Source: Sipunculus nudus (taxonomy: Eukaryota > Annelida > Sipuncula > Golfingiida > Sipunculidae). Taken from it: 64,000 nucleotides of DNA. The notes beneath the pieces are model-generated. The model made no database searches. It was not told where the DNA came from and was given only the letters and a program-made list of their open reading frames with translations. The translations under genes were made by a program, and so were the position numbers. The stretch spans positions 18,302,988-18,366,987 of the forward strand of contig CM049320.1 in NCBI GenBank assembly GCA_026874595.1, in the 5' to 3' direction. This document shows positions 37,262-50,075 of the stretch, one piece after another; within the stretch, counting starts at the first letter, position 1; each line of letters starts with the position of its first letter.

Positions 37262-40200
37262 TAATTATGGTATACCCACCATCCCTCTGTCCGTTAAATT
37301 TTAGTCTCGCCACTTTAACTTACTGTGCCTCTGATGGATTTTCATGAAACTCACCATAACTATAATCACCAATAGATATTCTCACCTGAGTTTGATTATG
37401 GACAAAATCCACACATACATGTACTGAATAAGGTCAGAGGTCACTAGGCTAACGTACAAGGAATATAATGGATTTTGATAAAACTCAATAGAAATGTTAA
37501 TCAATAAAATATTTAACATGTGTTCTATTTCAGGCAAAATCCATGCATATTTAATGAAGTCAGAGGTCACCACACTTTGGTGGCACCACCCAGACTTACC
37601 AACAAGTGACCCATGGATCATGACGCTCAGCTGACCGGGAAGAGATTAGCAAAAGGAAATTTTATCATCTGAATGGTAGTATATAACCATTCAACTGAAG
37701 CATCAAACCCCAAGAATAGTAGTATATAACCATTCCAATGAAGCATCAAACAGATTAACCAACAGGCTGAGATTGTGTCTGTATTAATATATCTTAAAAA
37801 TAGAGAAAAAATGCGTAAACTTTAAAAAAAATACAGGTGGCTCCACCAGTCTGCAGAAACTAATAAAAACACTTAATGGTCAATATCCATGCAAAGAAGC
37901 ATGGTGGTCTCTGGATTAGTTGTTCAGATACTTCAGCGCTTGTATCAAATTTTCCATTATTCTGAGGGATACTTCGGAGTCCTATAGCTTGAAGGATATG
38001 GGCAACAGAGACCTAATTTCAGGTTTCCACAGACACTTTTCATGGGCCTCCTTGCATGACAAGAATGAAGTTTCTAGGTCCAGTCTTTACGATTTTTGCC
38101 CTGTTCACAGATGTCCACATTTTTAAAGGTCTCAAAAATAGAGAAAATAATTTGTAAACATTTGAAAAAAAAATAGAGGTGGCGCACCCAGTCTAATGAA
38201 ACTGATGGAACACATCATGATCAATATGTATGCCAAAAATCATGAGCATCAGTGTTGTAGTTATTGAGATACTGGAGTTTTTGTATCAAATTTTTCATAA
38301 TCTGGGGGGTATTTTGGAGCCATACAGCTTAATGGATATGGGTAACAGAGACCTAATTTCAGGTTTCCTTGGAGATTTTTCATGGGTCTCCCTGTGTTTA
38401 AAGAATGAAGATTCTAGGTCCAGTTGTTATGATTTGTGCCCTGTTAACAGATGTTCATATCTTTAAAGGTCTCAAAAATAGGGAAAAAATTCGAAAAAAG
38501 GCCCGAACAAATACATGTGGTGCCACCAGGCTGCAGAAACTGATGAAACACTCCATGATCAATATCCATACAAACAATTTTGATGATCTCTGCATTAGTT
38601 GTTCAGATACTTTCCATTATTCTGAGCTGTACTTTGGAGTGCCATAGCTCAAAGGATATGGGTAACAGAGACCTAATTTCAGGTTTCCATGGAGACTTTT
38701 CATGGGTCTCCCTGTGTGTCAAGAATGAAGATTCTAGGTCCAGTTGTTACAATTTGAACCCTGTTGACAGATAACTACATCCTTAAAGGTCTCAAAAATA
38801 GAGAAAAAAATTGTAAACATTTGAAAAAAAAGGTGGCGCCACCAGTCTGCAGAAACTGATGAAACATCTCATGATGAATATGTATGACAAAAATCATGAC
38901 CATCAGTGATGTAGTTAATGAGATATTAAAGTTTTTGTATGAATTTTTTCACTATTCTGGGGGGTAATTTCGGGCCCCATAGCTCGAAGGATATGGGTAA
39001 CAGAGACCTAATTTCTGGTTTCCAAGGAGCGTTTTCCTGGGTCTCCCTGTGTGTCAATAATGAAGATTCTAGGTCCAGTCGTTACAATTTGAACCCTGTT
39101 GACAAATAACTACATCCTTAAAGGTCTCAAAAATAGAGAAAAAAAATTGTAAACATTTGAAAAAAAAGGTGGCGCCACCAGTCTGCAGAAACTGATGAAA
39201 CATCTCATGATCAATATGTATGCCAAAAATCATTACCATCAGTGATGTAGTTAATGAGATATTAAAGTTTTTGTATGAAATTTTTCACTATTCTTGGGGG
39301 TACTTTGGGGCCCCATAGCTCGAAGGATATGGGTAACAGAGACCTAATTTCTGGTTTCCATGGAGACTTTTCATAGGTCTCTCAGAATGTCAAGAATGAA
39401 GAATCTAGGTCCAGTTGTTATGATTTGTGCCCTGTTAACAGATGTCCACATTTTTAAAGGTCTCAAAAATAGAGAAAAAAATTCGTAAAAATTTTTAAAA
39501 AAAGAGGTGTCGCACCAAGTCTGCTGAAACTGATGGAACATCTCATGATCAATATGTAAGCCAAAAATCATGACCATCAGTGATGTAGTTAATGAGATAT
39601 TGAAGTTTTTGTATGAAATTTTTCACTATTCTGGGGGTACTTAGGGGCCCCATAGCTCAAAGAATATGGGCAACAGAGACCTAATTTCTGGTTTCCATGG
39701 AGACTTTTCATAGATCTCTCAGAATGTCAAGAATGAAGATTCTAGGTCCAGTCTTTACGATTTGTGCCCTGTTAACAGATGTCCACATTTTTAAAGGTCT
39801 CAAAAATAGAGAAAAATTCGTAAAAAATCGAAAAATACAGATGGCGCCACCAGTCTGCAGGAACTGATGGAACATCTCATGATCAATATGTATGCCAAAA
39901 ATCATGACCATCAGTGATGTAGTTAATGAGATATTGAAGTTTTTGTATAAATTTTTTGACTATTCTTGGGGGTTACTTTGGGGCCCCATAGCTCGAAGGA
40001 TATGGGTAACAGAGACCTAATTCCAGGTTTCCAAGGAGATTTTTCATGGATTTCTCTGGATGTAAAGTAAGAAAATTCCAGGTCCAGCGTATATGATTTG
40101 TGCCTTGTTAGCGGACAGACGACCGGATGGCCGGACGGCCTGACGGACGGCGGACAGAGTGATCGCTATAGCTCAGATGACTTACAGTCAGCTGAGCTAA

Positions 40201-40354
40201 AAATCTGATGGATTTTCATATAACTCATGATGAGTATTAACCAATATTTTCTCACCTCAATTACATTCTCTGCAAATTCATTCATATTTAATGAGGTCAG
40301 TGGTCACAAAATATGCAACAGGTATATTATGCACCATTTGCGGTGCTCTTGTTA
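37262..40354 (+). mobile_element. Outer tandem-core element, interrupted by an inserted element
   Basis: Units beginning GATGGATTTTCATGAAACTC (near 37334), with a related copy near 37470, resume at about 40205 after the inner element as GATGGATTTTCATATAACTC. The outer element therefore appears split by the insertion at roughly 37620-40203. Its right end is a hairpin GCACC-ATTTGC-GGTGC (40331-40346) followed by T, CTTG and TT. The unit carries AGGTCAGAGGTCA, a perfect DR1 motif, at 37431-37443. The left boundary is approximate. Confidence 0.55.
37620..40203 (+). mobile_element. Pearl-like element with seven ~337-bp tandem units (inner, nested)
   Basis: An 11-base inverted repeat brackets it: GCTCAGCTGAC at 37625-37635 and GTCAGCTGAGC at 40187-40197. 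Between lie seven units of 313-341 bp, marked by GGTGGCGCCACCAGTCTGCA or variants near 37836, 38179, 38518, 38832, 39168, 39505 and 39841. Then come an (ACGG)-like microsatellite (about 40111-40155) and a terminal hairpin TAGCTCAG...CTGAGCTA (40169-40199). The terminal part is nearly the same as at 1602-1693, but the tandem core differs, so the two are members of one superfamily with different cores. The frames at 37920-38774 (+) and 39371-39911 (-) are repeat translations. Confidence 0.75.
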
Positions 40355-40444
40355 ATGACACAGCATTGTCACATGACTTTTAACGATATACATTTTGTAC
40401 TTTCATAGTCTACTGGGTATGGATGAACGTATGCAGCCATATAA

Positions 40445-40560
40445 CAAGAGGGGTACAATGTTGCCTGATGGTTAAGGCACTTGAATTAAGAGCTGGTAGT
40501 CCTCAGCTCAAACCATACAAGTGCCTTGAGGCAAAATAGTGACAAAAAAAGAACCTGAGA
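40445..40560 (+). mobile_element. Possible tRNA-derived SINE head
   Basis: GATGGTTAAGGCACTTGA resembles a tRNA-Leu/Ser A-box region and CAGCTCAAACC resembles a degraded B box 35 bases later, followed by TGCCTTGAGGCA as in many SINE bodies. The tail and target duplication were not identified. Confidence 0.4.
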
Positions 40561-41619
40561 TTGGCTCCAATATCATATCAAATCTCTGATGTTTTATCAA
40601 TACTTCATGGTGTCAAACTAGGGGACCTTCATCTCAGAGTTCCAACACCTTAGTCACTGGTACACTACACAACGTCCTACCCCTTACAGCCCTTTGCAAA
40701 TTAAGCCTTGGTAAGCATTTGTTGAACTGAGTACCCTAACGCTTAATCACCTTTCTTAACGTTGGTAGTAATCCAGCGCTTACTCCGAGCCTACAACACC
40801 TCAGACAAGACCCAAATATTGATTTTGTATTGATTAAATGGCAGCCAGAAGGCGAAGAGAGTTTGAACATATTTACTTCAAGCTATTACTCAATTCTTCT
40901 TGAGACCCTTTTTGTTCTGGTCAAAGATTGAGGTCAATAGGTGCATTCTTACAGCCCTTTCCTGCTTCCCCAAGGCCACTTCAGTATCAAGGGTGTGGAT
41001 TTATGTAAAGTTCGACGACTTCCTCTTTACACACAAGGCAACAGTCACATCAGAACGATGAAGAAAGTTATAGAACTTTGAGATGATATGATCTTATGAG
41101 ACATTATTTTTTTGGTATTTCTTACATAACTTTAGTGATATATTGAAATAAAATTAGAAACCTGCAATTTATATTTAGAATTTACATGTCAGATGGCTCC
41201 ATTCTATATAATTCATCTTGAACACCAAACTGTACCAATACTATAGACAAAGTCTACAAATTAACTAATCTCTCGATCTATTCATATCTCCTGAAGATTG
41301 TTATTAATCTCTGACATATCATTCCCATACTTTTAGGACAAATACCACTCCATTTATAACTATGCATTTCTAAGCCTCCCATGAAAACAGGATATCCAAG
41401 TGTGGTATGACTATATTGCATTCAGGCAACCAGCTGGATCTAAAAAGTTGAAACAGGGATTAATGGCTGTGATTTATCACGTTAAGAGTTTTTTAACACA
41501 TAATTTAGTAAGTCACAGCAGACCATCTGTAAAAAGACTAAGTGACATCTGGAACGTGTTAAAAATTAAAAAAATTACCGAGTGTCACCAGGTGGGGTGT
41601 CATCTCTTATTGTTACCAG

Positions 41620-41690
41620 TCCTCCAGAAACAGGGACCATCCTGTACAAGTTTTATCCTGTGTATAAAAATGACATCTCTGTGCCAGTTG
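41620..41690 (+). CDS. Candidate internal exon, unknown protein
   Basis: A 71-base segment between acceptor CTTATTGTTACCAG and donor G|GTGAGA. In one frame (prior phase 2, ending phase 1) it encodes PPETGTILYKFYPVYKN and then DISVPV. Another plus-strand frame is also open much longer (41400-41789), so the frame choice rests on splice sites and residue composition only. I recognise no family. If real it would be antisense within intron 1 of the MEGF6-like gene and could belong with the candidate exon at 23017. Confidence 0.33.
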
Positions 41691-42017
41691 GTGAGACTAA
41701 CACTATATGTCACTAGGAAGACTATCAAGATACACTGTGTCCCTGAAGATGTGATACTGGAGACAAAGGAAACATGCTGCATCTTCTAGACCTGCAGAAA
41801 CTTCACTGTGTTATCAGCTAGCTAACTATTAGCCATGACAACTTGACACTAAGGTCTTCTAAAATAACTGGGGCCTGTGAGTCATGATCCAAGTCATAAC
41901 AGAACATCCATTCTAAGGGTCGGATCAAAATATTTGCTGTGTGGTAGTATTTGACATCAGAGGTTATATGGTCATGTTTTATTTGTTAAATAATGAAGAA
42001 AAAATGTTGTTATTGTA

Positions 42018-43749
42018 TCCGTCAAAACAGAGTTTTGCAGATACTATGTTTTCAGCTGCACGCCGCCGCCGCCGCCGCAGCCGCCGCCGCGTAGGTTTCC
42101 GGAGAACTCCTCCGTAACCGCTGGGCTGAATTTTACAAAACCCGGGATTATGTTCGGGTCACATGTGAACTGCTGCGCCCCAATTTTGTTTTGACCTCTG
42201 ACCTTTCCTCTGCGCTCTGCGTCCGTTTGTGGGTCTGTTTCCACACATAAACCCACATATCTCAGGAACCGTTTGACGGATCAGGAAAATTTTTTTGCAC
42301 AAATGTAGCCCTTGGAGAGCTTTATAACATACATAAAAAATGGTGGCGCCACCTGCATCCATGTTTGCACAGTGTCCATCTGTTCGACTGCCTTGGGTTA
42401 AAATCACTCATATCTCTGCAGTGACTTGACTAATTCACCTGAAATTTGGCATGCGTATACATCCTGGATAGCTTTTCTGATTTTGTGACAGGTGGCGCCA
42501 CCTACATTCACGTTTACGCTGCAGACATCCAAGCTCATATCTCGGGAACCGTTTGACCGATCAGGAAAATGTTTTTGCACAAATGTAGCCCTTGGAGAGC
42601 TTAATTTATAACATACTCAAAAAATGGTGGCGCCACCTGCAACCATGTTTGCACAGTGTCCATCTGTTCGTCTGCCTTGGGTTAAAATCACTCATATCTC
42701 TGCAGTGACTTGACTAATTCACCTGAAATTTGGTATGCGTATACATCCTGGATAGCTTTTCTGATTTTGTGACAGGTGGCGCCACCTACATTCACGTTTA
42801 CGCTGCAGACATCCAAGCTCATATCTCGGGAACCGTTTGACCGATCAGGAAAATTTTTTTTGCACAAATGTAGCCCTTGGAGAGCTTTATAACATACACA
42901 AAAATGGTGGCGCCACCTGCAACCATGTTTGCACAGTGTCCTTCTGTTTGTCTGCCTTGGGTTAAAATCACTCATATCTCTGCAGTGACTTGACTAATTC
43001 ACCTGAAATTCGACATGCGTATACATCCTGGATAGCTTTTCTGATTTTATGACAGGTGGCGCCACCTACATTCACGTTTACGCTGCAGACATCCAAGCTC
43101 ATATCTCAGGAAACATTTGACCGATCATGAAAATTTTTTGCACAAATGTAGCCCTTGGAGAGCTTTATAACATACGCAAAACTGGTGGTGCCACCTGCAG
43201 CCATTTTTGCACAGCTCCTGTCTGTTTGTCTGCCATGGGATAAAATCACTCATATCTCGGCAGTGGTTTGACATATCTGGCTAAAATTTTGCAGGTTTAT
43301 ACATCCCCGACAGCTCTCTTGATTTTATGACAGGTGGAGCCACCTGCATTCTAGTTTATGCAGCAGACATCCAAGCTCATATCTTGGGAACCGTTTCACC
43401 GATTGGGCCAAAATTTTGCATGTGTATAGTTCTCACATAGCTCTTTATCATACGCAACCATTTTTGCTCAGTGTCCATCTGATTGTCTGCCACGGGCTAA
43501 AATCACTCATATACATGTAGTGGTTTGACTTATCTGCCTTAAATTTTGCATATGTATACAACTGGGACGGCTTTCTGGATTTTGTGGTAGGGGGGGCAAC
43601 CTTCATACACAATTTGGCTGCAGACATCCATGCTAATATGTAACACTTCACTCTATTTCCCCTTGCCACTTAATCCATGCCTCACTTCACCCGTTCCACT
43701 CTGATTTAGGCGGATACACGTAGTCGCTTGTCGACTACCCGTATTCTAG
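42018..43749 (+). mobile_element. Helitron-like non-autonomous element, complete copy
   Basis: Begins A|TCCG at 42018, with a perfect 5' hairpin CAAAAC-AGA-GTTTTG (42023-42037), then GATACTATGTTTTC (42040-42053) and a GCC-rich stretch (42060-42091). It ends with a hairpin TAGTCG...CGACTA around 43724-43740, eight bases, CTAG (43746-43749) and a T. The body alternates segments of about 130-150 bp marked by GGTGGCGCCACC (42342, 42491, 42626, 42775, 42906, 43055), giving a full period near 285 bp. The 12205-13261 copy is the same family in reverse orientation. No Rep or helicase frame is present; the minus-strand frames at 42044-43669 are repeat translations. Confidence 0.8.
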
Positions 43750-45734
43750 TTTCCTTTTTTCCCTATTGTACTGATTCACAGAAAGCTGTCAATCCATCAT
43801 GATGGATGCAGAGACCAACTTTCTGAGTAAAACCAGCCCCATTATAGGTAACTGCTGCATTAATATACATAAGTTAACCAGGAATGTAAACTTTATTTTT
43901 TCCCAACAGAATAATGTCACTTTATGTCTTACTTCGGAAAAATGACAGTTCGCCGTGCAGATGATAAAGTACTGTTAGAAATGACGTGCACATCTGCATG
44001 TGCTAGAATTTATATGAACTCCAATAGCTTAAATTGTACTGCCAGGTATCCAACATCATCTGTTAATTAAAATTTCACATTTGGGTGGCAGGCTGCGGCT
44101 AGCTAACTATCAGCTAGCTTGAACTTGGACCATTCACTTTGACATTTAAAACAAGAGGGCATGCAATTTAAAATACTAAATGCTTATTCAAAATTCCTTA
44201 AAACTTTTAGTTTATATATAGACATGGAATGCTGCAATCTTTGCTTAAAAAAACTTGTGTTTTATACTTGGGGATAAAAGTAATTTTCTGCAACCAAAAC
44301 CAGTATTACCTTTCAAATGTAAACAATATTTTAAACCTTTAATATAGTACTAAACTGATAAAGTTTCGGGTTTTTTTTGTATATTCAACTTTCAATAGAT
44401 TAGCTATGGAAGCAAATGTATAGGAAATGTGATACCCTTTGAATGAATGAATACGTTTCTTTTTCTCTGTTTGATAGCAAGCAAACACTTTACAAAGCTA
44501 TATTTTAATTTTTGAAGCATGTATCTGGGTCTTTAAACTTGCAATAAGCTGCCAAACCAGTAAACTTTCTAAACCCTCTATTTTTTTGTAATTTACTTTA
44601 TATTTTACACGTTTATTCTTCACATTTTAATTATGGAAACACAGAAACAGCAGCATAAAGATGAACATCTGCTATTTTGTTTCACCTAGGGTCAAAATAC
44701 ATGCACTGCTTTGTTCATGACCAGGTGATTTAGGACACCAGGACATCAAGAACATTGCTGTGGGGGTGACCGTGCTAGATAAATCATGTCACTTGTATTG
44801 TATCAGAGTGGCCATGCATTCATGTAACCCCATTCCCTATTCTTCAACTGGGGTGCATCCGCTAATTTACTTCAAGGTCTTTCCATGGGGTTAACACTTG
44901 TTTTGTGTGATGAACTTTGTTACCGGAGTTACCGTGTATTAATGCCTCTATGTTCACAGCAGGTTATGTCAGGTTTCACAGAGTTTGTTACATTACTATA
45001 GTTTATGTGACAGGTATCATAAAAGGTTGTCACCTTTGGACATTTGGGTGGCATCAAATCAAAGGAACCAGGAGTGAAGTTGCATTTATTTGAAATACCG
45101 TGACCGTTTAATGTTGAATGTGTACACAAAAAGTTCAACCTGACCACTGATCAAATGTTCTAGAATTGTGCACACCTTTTGAAATAAGCTTAATTTCATA
45201 GCAAGGCAATCTATAAAAGGGAACTTATATTGATTGATTACTGGCTCATAGAATTATTCAATGGTCACCAATGCAAAAATTTGCAAAAGCAACATGTATG
45301 CTTATGCTGTTTATTCTGCACAAAATTTCACCCTGTGTGGTCAACAATTAACCTGTGCTGCAGGAGCGAGCCCATGTTGCTGTATTAACTCTTTTGCTAT
45401 CACTAATCAGTCTTGTGTTTGTTGTATTATAACTCTTTTCTACCCAAGTAAGGCTATATATAAGTTAGCTGTATTAACCTTGGTAAGACTGTGTGTGCAT
45501 GCTGCATTAACTCCTTTGCTGCCAAAATTATGAAAATTAAATATTATAAAAGATCATAATTGCACACTGAAAAAAAAACAATTTCCTTTCCAATGACACA
45601 ATTGACTAGAGAATAAATACAAACTGTTATCTTCAGAAGTAATAAAATAAATTTTAAACAAAACTTACATCAAAGGTAGACTAACCAGTGTGTGTAATTA
45701 ACATACTACTAAAATCTCGAAATTATGATCACTA

Positions 45735-45876
45735 ACAGGGCATCAATAAGGTGGTTGCATTTTCAAAGTGGATGTCTAAGCTAGGTCTTATTTAAAGAGC
45801 AAATATGTTCAATTGGTCATTATTTTTGAGGTGGTCATTATACTGAGGTGGTTGTTAGGCAAAGTTTTACTGTACT
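45735..45876. repeat. GGTGGT-type repeat fragment
   Basis: Contains GGTGGTTGCATTTTC, GAGGTGGTCATTATACTGAG and TTAGGCAAAGTTTTACTGTA, resembling one half of the inverted-repeat element type seen at 29920-30081. A second terminus was not found. Confidence 0.35.
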
Positions 45877-47084
45877 AAGTATATACTGTATGATGTTAAT
45901 ATATGCTGGTCTATCTTTTTTTTAAATATTTATATGTGTGTATTTGTGTGCTTCCTGAAACTTTGAAGATAAAAGATGCCTGGCTTATTTCTTCATTTAT
46001 TCGACCTAAACTTACTTAAAATATCCCCTGTCATAATAAACATTACTTGGGTAAGATCTGGCTGTGAACGGGTTAAAGTATTCCATGAAATAAGGGCAGG
46101 GGGTCACTATGCTTCCTGCAGGCTATGCAGGCATCAGCTGGGTTTAATGGCCTTTTTTCTGGGTACCGTATGTGCCGGTAATATATCTGTCACTTCTATA
46201 CATAACAGTCAGCAGTTCCTTGACTGCAGGGATACAGCCCCAAACCAGCTTCAATGAAAGTGGCTGCAGTCAAGGTCGTGGCCCTGAAGAGGAAAACCCT
46301 AATTTTTCCTGTCTATTTATACAACTCTTCCAAACCAATAGTCAGAAAGAATGTAGACATGCCACTAAAGTTGTAAAGATAGTGGGCAGACTGACTCATC
46401 CCATATGAGACAGCAAAATAAAGTCACCAGTGACATAAAACCTCAGGTAGAAACCTGTGCTGCAGTGTATTTATGGTAACTTTTTTTGGTGTATATATAT
46501 TATTGATGTTGCTGTGATTAAGACTCCACAATAAACTACAGGAAAAGAAACACATCCTCTAGTTCCTAAATTCAAAATTAAGTAAATATGTACAATACTT
46601 TACTAGTTTATTTGGCTTTTTTTCTGTATACTTTTTTTACATGTTTTACTGGATTTTTTTTTGTTTTTAGCATAAAGATTTGTTCAGTTTTATTTTAAAA
46701 TGTCATTATTTTAATAATCATTTTTAATGTTTTTTGTCATGAATTCATGCAGGCACAGAACTGCATTTTGTTTGAGGTGGTGAAAAAGTGAATGCAGCAC
46801 AATACATCTTGACATATCTTAACTTCATCTTGATATTTCAATCAGCTAAGCATTACCATAAAATCAGATATGAGGTACAGAGGGAGGATACACCTCTTTA
46901 AAATATTACTGGACTTACATCTAATATGCAAATTAATACCAAAGAGTCATGATTTCCTGCAACTGGTATGGAAATATATCAGAGATCCTACAATTATTAA
47001 ACTGGTTATGCACCAAACAAAACTAGTTAAAAGTTCTGATTTACATCTGTTCTGTTAAAAATACTCAATTGCAAGTTCAAAAGT

Positions 47085-47425
47085 AAAACTAGAAATCTAA
47101 ATTCTAAGGAATGCAAGCCTCCACCATGTTGGGGGGGGGGGTCCCTATTGTTGGCTGTACCAAAATCTGTGTTTGAATTCACTAATTCAGCAAATTTTCC
47201 CAAAATTATTTGTGCATAGCAGAATAAATTTGTGAAAATTCCATCGTGACATTCCTGAATCAAGATCATGTGCCAGACCCACGCCAAAATTTAATTGATT
47301 CATCACTGGCGGGCAATTCCTGAAGTGCCTTGATAATTTCATGAGATTTTGTTCAGGATAACGTGAGTTATGTTGTGAACAAACACACACACATACACAC
47401 ATACACAAACACACACTGACAAAAA
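47085..47425. repeat. Interspersed repeat copy A, ending in a CA microsatellite
   Basis: AAATTCTAAGGAATGCAAGCC near 47097 and TTTCATGAGATTTTGTTCA near 47337, with an (AC)n run at about 47383-47416. The same order of words occurs at 55180-55540, so the two are diverged members of one family of about 350-400 bp. A run of ten G lies near its left end (47131-47140). Confidence 0.6.
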
Positions 47426-49599
47426 ACAGGTATTAACACACACCCTCCTGGAGGTGGCAACAACCTGCCAGGTGCAAAGGTATATCTACATATATTTTAT
47501 TTTTTAACCTACATGAATTAATTTCTGACCCTTTGTGCTCACATCCTCTGCTCAACTCGGCATCTTTTTAGTGTTTCACCTGTTTTGTAACTCTGTTGGC
47601 CTCTACCACACAGTCAGGAAAAACTTCATACTGCTTCATAAAAAAAAACCTTCCCATTCTCCACGCTGACTACAGACCTGTGAATAATGTCATTACCTGT
47701 TTTTTTGCGTAATTCATTTTCCCACAACCCCCTACAGGCTGTCACTATAGCGACGTTCCTCTCTCCTGTTCACCTGTTCTTATTACTTTGAACAAAAATG
47801 TAACATTCGGCTGGTTTCATTTGTTCTCTATCAGCAGCCATGTTTTCTTTTGATGTTAAAAATAATTGCTATATGGCAATCTGCACAGGGTGCTCAATTT
47901 TTTTTTAATGTTGTTTACTAAATAAACTGATGTTCAGATCATAAATATTAAGATCATTTTTTCAGTTGTTTGGTGGCAATGATTATTTCATAATTATTTC
48001 ATGTATTGTTTAATGACTTTGTTATTCAGAAATTTCACTATACACAGGTGTCTGTGTGGATCCTTACCTGAAGTTTAGTACCAGGAACTACATGACTGAT
48101 TTATAATTAGCGGCCATCTTCCATGGACACACATATGAACTTTATATTTGCACATTTAAAACCTTCAGTAATCTGGTAGCATGATAACTGTTAGGGCAAT
48201 AATGAAAGATTCTCTCCTGATACCATATACATGTATCCAAGTACTTTGCTTGTGATACTGTACATGATACAATACATATATGAAATATAACAAATTAACC
48301 ACACAATCTTTTATCCAATGTGAATTAAAACTGACAAGTAGGCCTGTGAACTGTGAGGGTCCTTATCGATTCCTTGTCTTCAATTCAGTTCTCAATTCCA
48401 TTTTTACTTATGTAGTAAATTTCTGACTTTTTACAGAATAAAAGCAATTTTACCAAAATGGGTGTTGGTACATTTCAGAGGTGTAAAAGAAAATGTAGCT
48501 CCCCCTTTGTTTGTCGCCGCCATATATGTTTCTCTGCAAGTGGAGTGGTCCAACAGTGAATGTTTACAGTACATTTGGGATGGAGAGCTCCAACACCACC
48601 AACTGCTGTCAAATTTGAGAGCTCACAGGTCTTTGGGATGGTTAATGCAAAAAAAAATTGAAATGCATTGATTCAGTGGTTAATAATCAAGGGCTTGCAA
48701 TTCAAAGCATTGATTCTTCAATGCATTGTTACACCCCTATTGACAGGTAACTCTGCTCTTCAAAATTTGGTGGCAAATGTGTTTCACATCTCCCAGTATG
48801 ATCACTCTGATAAATGTACAAAGTGTAACCCTGTTGGTTGTGACTGTAAAAAACAGAAGCAAAACAACCAGCTGACATGCTGGACGTCTGGAGAAGCTAT
48901 TGTAGCATGTCCTTGGTCCTGACAGAGGGATGCCTGCAGGGGCTTCAGCAGCAGCTCCAAGGCTGTCCCTAATTTGCTTTTTATTATCTCCCAAGGCTTT
49001 ATTCACACTGACCCGGAAGTACATATGTTTTAGATTAGCCAAAAGATGTTGCGACCTTTTCCTTTAATACTTTTAATACATTAACCCTTACCAGAAGTAC
49101 CCTGTCATGTGTGTCCACTTGTAAATAGGAATTTCCTCATCACTATTTCTAACTTAATGACTCAGGATAAAAGCCAGATCTATCTAGCATTTACCTTGTA
49201 TATAATCTAGCAAAACCTGGTCCAATGAGGAACATATGATTTTCTATGCACAAGGATCAGTTGTGCAGAAGGTTTTTCATGATTTTCCATGCACTAGGCC
49301 CACTTGTGTATAGAAGGTTTTTCATATTTTATCGTGGTACAAAAACCTTTTTCTGGTGAACTTATGAAAAACTTCAATCCTCGAAGAAATACAGCAGGCT
49401 ATAATTGTAAGAATACAAAGGAACTCAGGCCCAACAGGATTTAAAACTGAAGAATTATTTAGGAAAGGAGGAAATTCTAAAAGATAGCATGCACTGATAT
49501 ATATAGTGACCATGCATATTTCTAAATATATATATAATTTAGTAAAACTGCAAAATCCAATGTAAAACCCTGAAGGTTAAGTAAACATGGAATCTTTAA

Positions 49600-50075
49600 T
49601 ACAGAACCACAGTGTGAACAAGTGAACAATAAAGATATCCCTAACAGTGAGACACCTGTGACTATAAAGATACCATTAACATCTTTGTACCTTATACTTA
49701 TGACAGGTCAGGTAGATACCAGCAAGTGTCTGTGACTGTAGTATTTGTGACCACTGAGGAACGATCTATCAGTAACACCTGTGACCACAATAAACATGAA
49801 TATCCTCATACCTGTAATTACTTATGAGATATTAATCAGGTACAGGTAGGTGCCTGTGACTGTGGTTAACAGTTATATCCTGGTACCTGTAACCACTGTG
49901 GAAAGACCTATCAGTAAAACACCTGTGACACCAATAGTGTCTTGTATTCACTTATGAGAAGTCTATCAGTGAAGTACCTATATGGTCATGACTAACTGGT
50001 ATATCCTAGTACCTGTGAACAAAGAGGAAAGGCAGCTCAGTGAAACACCTGTGACCAAAGGACACAGCCAGGTGT
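49600..50075. repeat. Degenerate 'ACACCTGTGACC' tandem repeat
   Basis: Words such as ACACCTGTGAC, TATCAGTGAA and TATCCTAGTACCTGTGA recur about every 80-100 bases. Copies are diverged and irregular. Confidence 0.45.

Noticed and set aside
46172-46408. Plus-strand frame with an acceptor-like site
   Set aside because: Two frames are open over the same bases and neither shows a motif.
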